NCBI RefSeq assembly: GCF_001625305.1
Contig: NW_017804120.1
Location: forward strand, 1,226,860-1,290,859
Direction of reading: 5' to 3'
Origin: Branchiostoma belcheri
Taxonomy: Eukaryota; Chordata; Leptocardii; Amphioxiformes; Branchiostomatidae
Length of the DNA: 64,000 nt
Shown here: in pieces, positions 57,052 to 64,000 of the stretch
Layout: every line of letters begins with the position of its first letter
Numbering within the stretch: the first letter of the stretch is position 1
Position numbers and translations under genes: made by a program
The notes under the pieces: model-generated
The model's database searches: none
Told to the model about the DNA's origin: nothing
What the model saw: only the letters and a program-made list of their open reading frames with translations

Positions 57052-57413
57052 TAGACAATTGCAAAAGGAAATCGACCAGACATATGGCCCCTTTGTGACT
57101 TGAAATGGTGCAGTTTCGATGTCAGTCTTTACTGCAAGGTGTGAAAGTCAACTCATTATCATGCCAAGTTATTCATTGTCCAGGGGAAATGGATTTACAG
57201 CATCAATCATACACATTGTCATGGCACCCCCAGGAAGGTGTATTTGCTTTCTTCCAAGCACAAATTGTATCTATTGTTTGGCTGTGAAAAACAGCCAGGC
57301 CAGTCATTGGTTCCAACAAGGACATTATGCACCTGTGTACTAGTATAATGTCCTTGGTTCCAAGGAGGCTTGACAAGGACTTGAAGGAGTTTTCCTTACC
57401 TTATGCTGAGGTC

Positions 57414-57625
57414 ACATTTCCAAACCCTGGCCCGGACGGGCTGTTCGTATCAACAAAGAGTTTACAATTCATATCAACAAGGACATTATGTCCTTGATAT
57501 CAAGAATATAACACAAATAGTACTCATGATTAGTTTCTAAAGGTTATGTGCTTGTCTTTTATAACATACTTTTTGTTTCCGAAAGCTACCCGGCTGGGCC
57601 CCGGTTTGGAAATGTGACCTCAGCA
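57414..57625. mobile_element. Harbinger-like MITE with TTA target duplication
   Basis: Ends TGCTGAGGTCACATTTCCAA and its inverse are directly flanked by TTA on both sides (57411-57413, 57626-57628). Near its centre an ACAAGGACATTATGTCCTTG palindrome sits next to an internal duplication. A related hairpin lies at 57309-57362. Confidence 0.75.
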
Positions 57626-58602
57626 TTACTGGTTCTCAGCAAAGATGATATAGAAATAATCAAGGAGTTTAAAAAGCAGTTGATTTTTAAGCTCCTTGAA
57701 ATAATAGATTTGGGATGTTGACTCAAATCATTAACTCCATGCTCAAATGTATCTTTTACATACAAGAACTTATCACTTATGATATGAGTGAGAAGTCAGA
57801 ATGTATGTGACTATCCGCATTTGGTCTTGGTGCAAGGAGCAAATCGATGTATATGTGTGCATGGATTCCAAACACCAATCAATTAGCATGTCTTCATATT
57901 GGCATTAATTCATCCTCAGTTACTGATAAAAGATAACAGATGCTATCTGAAACATCTGACTCCTCAGAGATTTTATCCAGTTGCTTGATTTTAATTTTGA
58001 ATTACATAATGATCTATCTGAATGGATACTGTCTCCTGGTCTATGCAACTATGCAAATACAGAAGGGAAGAAATAAACAACTGAACAAATATTGGACAGA
58101 CATTCCAAATGACCCCCTACCACCCCCTCTCCTTTTATCACTGACTAGTTCACACACCTCACATTCGCATTCAAATTCACCCTGATTCTCACCAATTATG
58201 AATTCGAGACTATAATTAGTGTCGCAGCAGGTGTGATCCCAACGTGTCTGCTCCAGGCTAACAATTGGATTTTGCCCTCAGGTGATTCATGCAGTGTCGT
58301 CACTTCCCCCTGGCTACACCTGACGACCTATGGGGAAGGAACCAAAATTACCGAAGGGGTGTTTCACTCAGTGTAGCGAAATTTCCTCAATCTCCCCAAC
58401 ATACGTTATAGAATTAGATCATCTAAAACATTTTTTATAGTCTTAGTGGTTGTTAAGAGTGCTAGGTCAAGATCAACCAATGATATTAAGTTGTATATGA
58501 AAAAGTGACCACGCCCAAGTGGTGTCGGTGTCCCCCCGTAGAAGATCAACATCGCACGGTCCCCCTTCAATTGATCTAAAGCAGGGCCTCGGCCGTGACG
58601 TC

Positions 58603-58688
58603 CTCCTTTTCAACCGAGATCTGCTTCCGTTCAGACGGCACTCGGCATTGTCCACACGGTTCGCCGTTCTTCACGTCCAAAAACCAAC
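58603..58688 (+). promoter_or_regulatory. EEF1A: EEF1A transcription start region and 5' UTR exon
   Basis: TGACGTC is followed by a pyrimidine run (CTCCTTTTC, possible TOP motif), then sequence ending CCAAC|GTAAGT at 58688, a strong donor. Translation elongation genes usually have such a TOP leader exon. Joining it to the acceptor at 62441 gives a 3.75-kb first intron. Confidence 0.55.
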
Positions 58689-60177
58689 GTAAGTCGCAAT
58701 TTTTTCCTCAGAAATTTCCCTCGAAAGGTTCGCGGTGGTACCGGGGTAGAAATTTTTGTCGTTTGGGCGAAAATTTTGACCAAAAATTGGGCCTGAAAAT
58801 GTGGAAAAAGGTTCCGGTTAGGAATTTTACCGCCACCATTTTGGAAGCATTCTTGGGCGAGGTCTGAATGAAATTTGCCGAACTTACGTAAACCATATGG
58901 TCGCTTTTTCTGTCTATACGACTTGTAGTAGGTTCTTTCTTTCAGTGTAGATGGTTGGATGGCTATTTTCTGGGACAGAAAGATTCATTTTGGGGCCAGG
59001 TGCGTTTCTTAATTTTGATACTTCTTAGTCCACGAGGCAAGGCAACGGGTGACGCAGGGTTGCGCAATACAGCCTACATTTTTTCTTCTTTTCTCCGAGT
59101 CAATCCTGCTTCAGCGCTTCAGTTTATATCTTTCAGAGTTTCTTAAAACCTTCTCTCGAAAAGATTTTGTCGATTTTCTCCCAAAGTATGGAGTATTTCA
59201 CGTTTGCCGGCTGACCAAGAAAGAAAGGGAAAAAATGCACATTTTTTGACAAAGGGATCAGACCTCAATCTACTACCATTTTAAAGGCAGTTGTACCTTC
59301 GATGATTCTGGAAAGCCACGATTAGATTTTTTTTTGTGAATTTGTGCACAGAAAAAGTAGAGAAAATTTGGGAAAACGTGGTGATGTAAGAACCGGATTT
59401 TCATTTTTCGTGGAAAGCCGGCTTTGTCCGCCATTTTGGTTTTTGGGGACGCCACGTGTTCGCCTCTTTGACACGTAACTTGTTTGATTTAGCCAAAAAT
59501 GTCGTCCAAATTTTCACAAAATCACCGTTTTAGGCTTAACGATGACTTGAATTTATCGATGCTTAGTATTTTTTTTTCTTTTGTAGCCACATGGCATGGA
59601 TGTTTCGAAGTTTCATATGCATTTAGCGGTGCAGGAAGCGGCAAATTAGCATTTTCCCGAATATTTGCATAAAAGACAGCAGTCCGCCCGCCCAACCCGG
59701 GAAATGATTAAAAATCCGGCGATTCATTAGCCGGTTTTCCTTCCGACATTTTAGAGGGCAAGTCTGTATTCTCTCACTAATTTTTATAATGATAAACATG
59801 CCTGATGTTACCTTTTTTTTAATTTCTAAAACGTGTCTGAAACCGCGGGAGGAAAAATCGATAAATCCTCCCATCCAAGTCCGGGAGTCTCGTCGCAAGT
59901 CTCGCGAGACTTGATGAGGATTGCCTCTCATTTCAAAGTATTGATTTTGAACATTGCGCAATATTTCTAACTCGTGGAGTTTTAGGGGGTTTGAAGTGCA
60001 TAAATTGTTGGTGCTGGCTGAACAAGTTGTGCACACAGCCCATGCATGTAAATTTAGGATATTTAGGCTATTCCATTTGAGATATAGAAATGAAAAGTGG
60101 GGCTCTAAAACTGTTTTCTGGACTATCTACAGTAACACTCTAACAGATATAATTGCAGAGGTATCTTCCAGATGTCT

Positions 60178-61730
60178 CAGGGTTCTCGCCAGAGCATTTG
60201 AGCGTCGGGGGCCCCGACGCTGTGAATTTTTACCCCGACGCTGTGATTTTGCCCCCGACGCTGTGGTGCAGCCAGCGTCGGGGGGGTTTTGTTGTTTTTT
60301 CCCTTTTCAATCTGTCTTGTAGTAATAGTGAATGAATAGTACTTGATATGAATTTGAAAGCAAATATTGTCTTTGCCCTTGTCACAAGGAACACCTCAGA
60401 CAATGGAGAACAATGTAATTAATTGGCCCGGGGGAAAGTAAAGGTACCGCTCGGTCTCGCCCAGTCGGGAAAATGATCTTCGGGGACTCCCTTAGTATAG
60501 CAACCAATTTTTCCCGGTAAAAATACAATTATGAAAATACAATGCCAGTGAAAATCATCTCTGTTTGTACGAAAACCCATTAAGAGTCTCTAGATACCGT
60601 TATCTCGGCAAAGAATGCGGCAAATAGCTTTTTTGTAACCAAACATCGGGCCCTGTCTTGCTTATTTTCGTCCGCGGCGCCATTTTAAATCAAAATCTCA
60701 GGCCAACTCTCGCGAGAGTTGATATCCTTATATCATTAGTGGGGGTCAGGTGATCACGAGATCTTGCGTTCAGCGGCGAACTAGCGGGCCAGAAGTTAGA
60801 CAAATGTTTCCAGAATTGTTTTGGGGATTCTGAACTGCCATCGAGCTAAAATGAAGGATATAATATTCTAAACAGCCACAGAGATGACATTGTTGGCAAG
60901 GCTGGTATCTGAAATGAGATTCTCTCTCGTGGCCGAGGCGCGTATGGCCAAGGAGTTTTCCACAATGCGTGACTGATTTTTCTATCCCCTGGAAATCTGT
61001 TTTTGACAAACTTGTCCTTGCTGTAAGTGTAACTGAATATTTTTTCACGGGTCACATGAAGCTACCACTGTATTAGATTGTTTGATACAGCACAAAAAAG
61101 TCCCTTTGAAGGTAAGATATTGTGTTGAAGTTTGTCTCACATTACCGGCAAGTTCAATTTAATGAAGCCTTTTTTTGTGGGTGATTATGCCCCTTTTATG
61201 TTTTCTACTCTACTTGAATGAATCCTTTTTTATGTACATGAGCTTTTAAATTGATGAATTATTTATCAGTCAAAGAAACTACTTCAGACTTGGATTTGTA
61301 TAAGTTGAAAATTGTAAGAAATAGTAGAACACTGCCTTTATTCGTTGTTGCAGAAAAGTCTGTACCTTGAAGAGGTACAGTAGGTTTCAGTAGCAGTAAA
61401 TATGGCCTATGTTGTCAAACATACATGTGTATCACATCTTCAGTAACTTGACATAAAATTGACTACTAATGTGTTTTGTTTATTATGTAATAAAAGATTT
61501 CCTTGCTGCAATTAAGAAGGCATTGCAAACTCTACTTTACAAAATCTGGCCCTCAAAATGTAGGATATGGTGTTTCAGGGGGTTATATTAAGTTACAAGT
61601 TTAAGAATCGATAACCGCCCAGACCCGACCCCCCCCCCCATAATACACATTGTGTCCGCACCGCGCTCGCCGTGTGGCTTCGCTGCATTAGGTCCCCCTA
61701 CGCTGTGAAAAAATCCTGGTGAGAACCCTG
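60178..61730. mobile_element. hAT-like element in EEF1A intron 1
   Basis: CAGGGTTCTCGCCAG at the left and, inverted, CAGGGTTCTCACCAG at the right. Just inside the left end are three CCCCGACGCTGTG repeats; a related CTACGCTGTG lies inside the right end. No transposase ORF and no convincing target duplication. Confidence 0.6.
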
Positions 61731-62454
61731 CGTCTCATTGATTGGTGATGGTATTAGCATATTCTGATAGGCAGAATTGTTTGGGCAAATTATGCAAATC
61801 AGGGTACAAGAAATTCATGTGTGGCAGTGGTAAAAACCAACAATGTATTTATTTTACTTCACCCAGACCCAACAATCATATTTACGATTTAGACCATTTC
61901 ATGTTTTTACTGTGTTAACACTCAACATAAGCATAGTTGTCATTTTTATTAGATTTGGGCATAAATTCCTCCAAAAAATTGATTCTCGGATAAACAGATG
62001 TTAACCAAAGAACATGCAGTAAATTACATAGCAGCTCTTATCAGTTCAGTTTACCATTTACAGTGACTTGATTGTTGCCCTGTGAAGAAGGTATTTCTGG
62101 TACAGCGAGCATCCTGTTCAACTTTGACCTAAATTCCCACTTTGGAAATCAGCTTCAATCAAATGTACTCTTTGGAAATCAACTTTGAGCCAGATTTACT
62201 CTCCGAAATGTTTTGAAAATACCTTGCTTTGGTTTCAACTACTGACAATCAACAGAAGAATTTTGATGTGTTGACAAAAACAATCCTTTCAAGCAGAAAA
62301 TGGATTATTTTGCCATCTGTACAAGGTTGCTCATTATTAGGTTTCCTTCATTGTGATATGTGGTGATAAAATATCATTAAAAAGTTGATGAAAGGTGTAT
62401 TTTTGAAAAAAAGTTGACATCCTTTGTTTATTTTTCATCAGGAGTAAAATCTAA

Positions 62455-63717
<1,263 letters not shown>

Positions 63718-64000
63718 GTAGGTGGATCTTATTCTTGCCATATATATGCGCAGTTCTGTACTACCATGATTTTGTTTCTATTCCAATATTTGTTACAAGA
63801 TAGGGTGACGGCACACAAAATTTTTTTTTTTGCAACTTATTTTTATGCCACCACCAACTCAGACAAATGCATGAACGGACAACTTTTTCATTTTCACCAT
63901 AGTAAAGTGAGGAAATTTGTGTAAAATGCCTTTTCCATGGACACAAGATTGGTGGCATGGCAGGATTCAAACCTGGGACCTTGGTTCAGAGCTGAACGCT
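63718..64000 (+). other. EEF1A intron, window edge
   Basis: Begins GTAGGT after KIG-G. No acceptor or continuation of the EF1A frame is recognised before the window ends. Confidence 0.6.

Overview
This is nuclear DNA of an animal: genes are split into many exons with canonical GT/AG introns, and introns and spacers are crowded with retroelement and DNA-transposon debris, microsatellites and one 20-N assembly gap. The gene families and repeat style fit an invertebrate chordate, most likely amphioxus (Branchiostoma). The species call is inference; no search was run.

Layout. (1) 1-4335: spacer with a LINE 3' fragment, a Penelope-like GIY-YIG fragment and two decayed copies of the neighbouring gene's last exon. 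(2) 4336-14160, minus: a 22-exon long-chain acyl-CoA synthetase (ACSL1/5/6 type), open end to end (681 codons, or 698 from an upstream in-frame ATG). Its introns hold foldback elements and repeated Penelope-like tails. (3) 14212-18525: spacer with AT-rich repeats and a CA repeat. (4) 18526-24797 and 25706-29101, plus: a tandem pair of six-exon genes. Each joins a ZAP-like N-terminus (RGG-rich leader, winged-helix-like segment, four CCCH fingers) to a PARP12-like mono-ADP-ribosyltransferase domain, with no WWE domain visible. Copy B is frameshifted near its end. Copy A contains a LINE fragment and a 1.37-kb, 28-bp minisatellite. (5) 31068-54712, plus: splicing factor 1 (SF1, branch-point-binding protein) with KH, QUA2, two zinc knuckles and a proline-rich tail. 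The QUA2 segment is encoded by two adjacent 119-nt exons that look mutually exclusive. (6) 37674-45007: a 7.3-kb DNA transposon inside the SF1 intron that splits the KH domain, carrying an apparently intact eight-exon DDE-type transposase of about 1109 aa. A partial duplication of the SF1 exon preserves a near-perfect empty target site. (7) 58603-63717+, plus: EEF1A, with a 5' UTR exon, a 3.75-kb first intron and coding exons that run past the described part of the window.

There is no operon-like organisation. The genes serve fatty-acid activation, probable RNA sensing or antiviral ADP-ribosylation, branch-point recognition and translation elongation. The strongest leads are the SF1 mutually exclusive QUA2 exons, the intact transposon with its empty site, and the WWE-less ZAP/PARP12 hybrid pair with signs of gene conversion in the zinc-finger exons.
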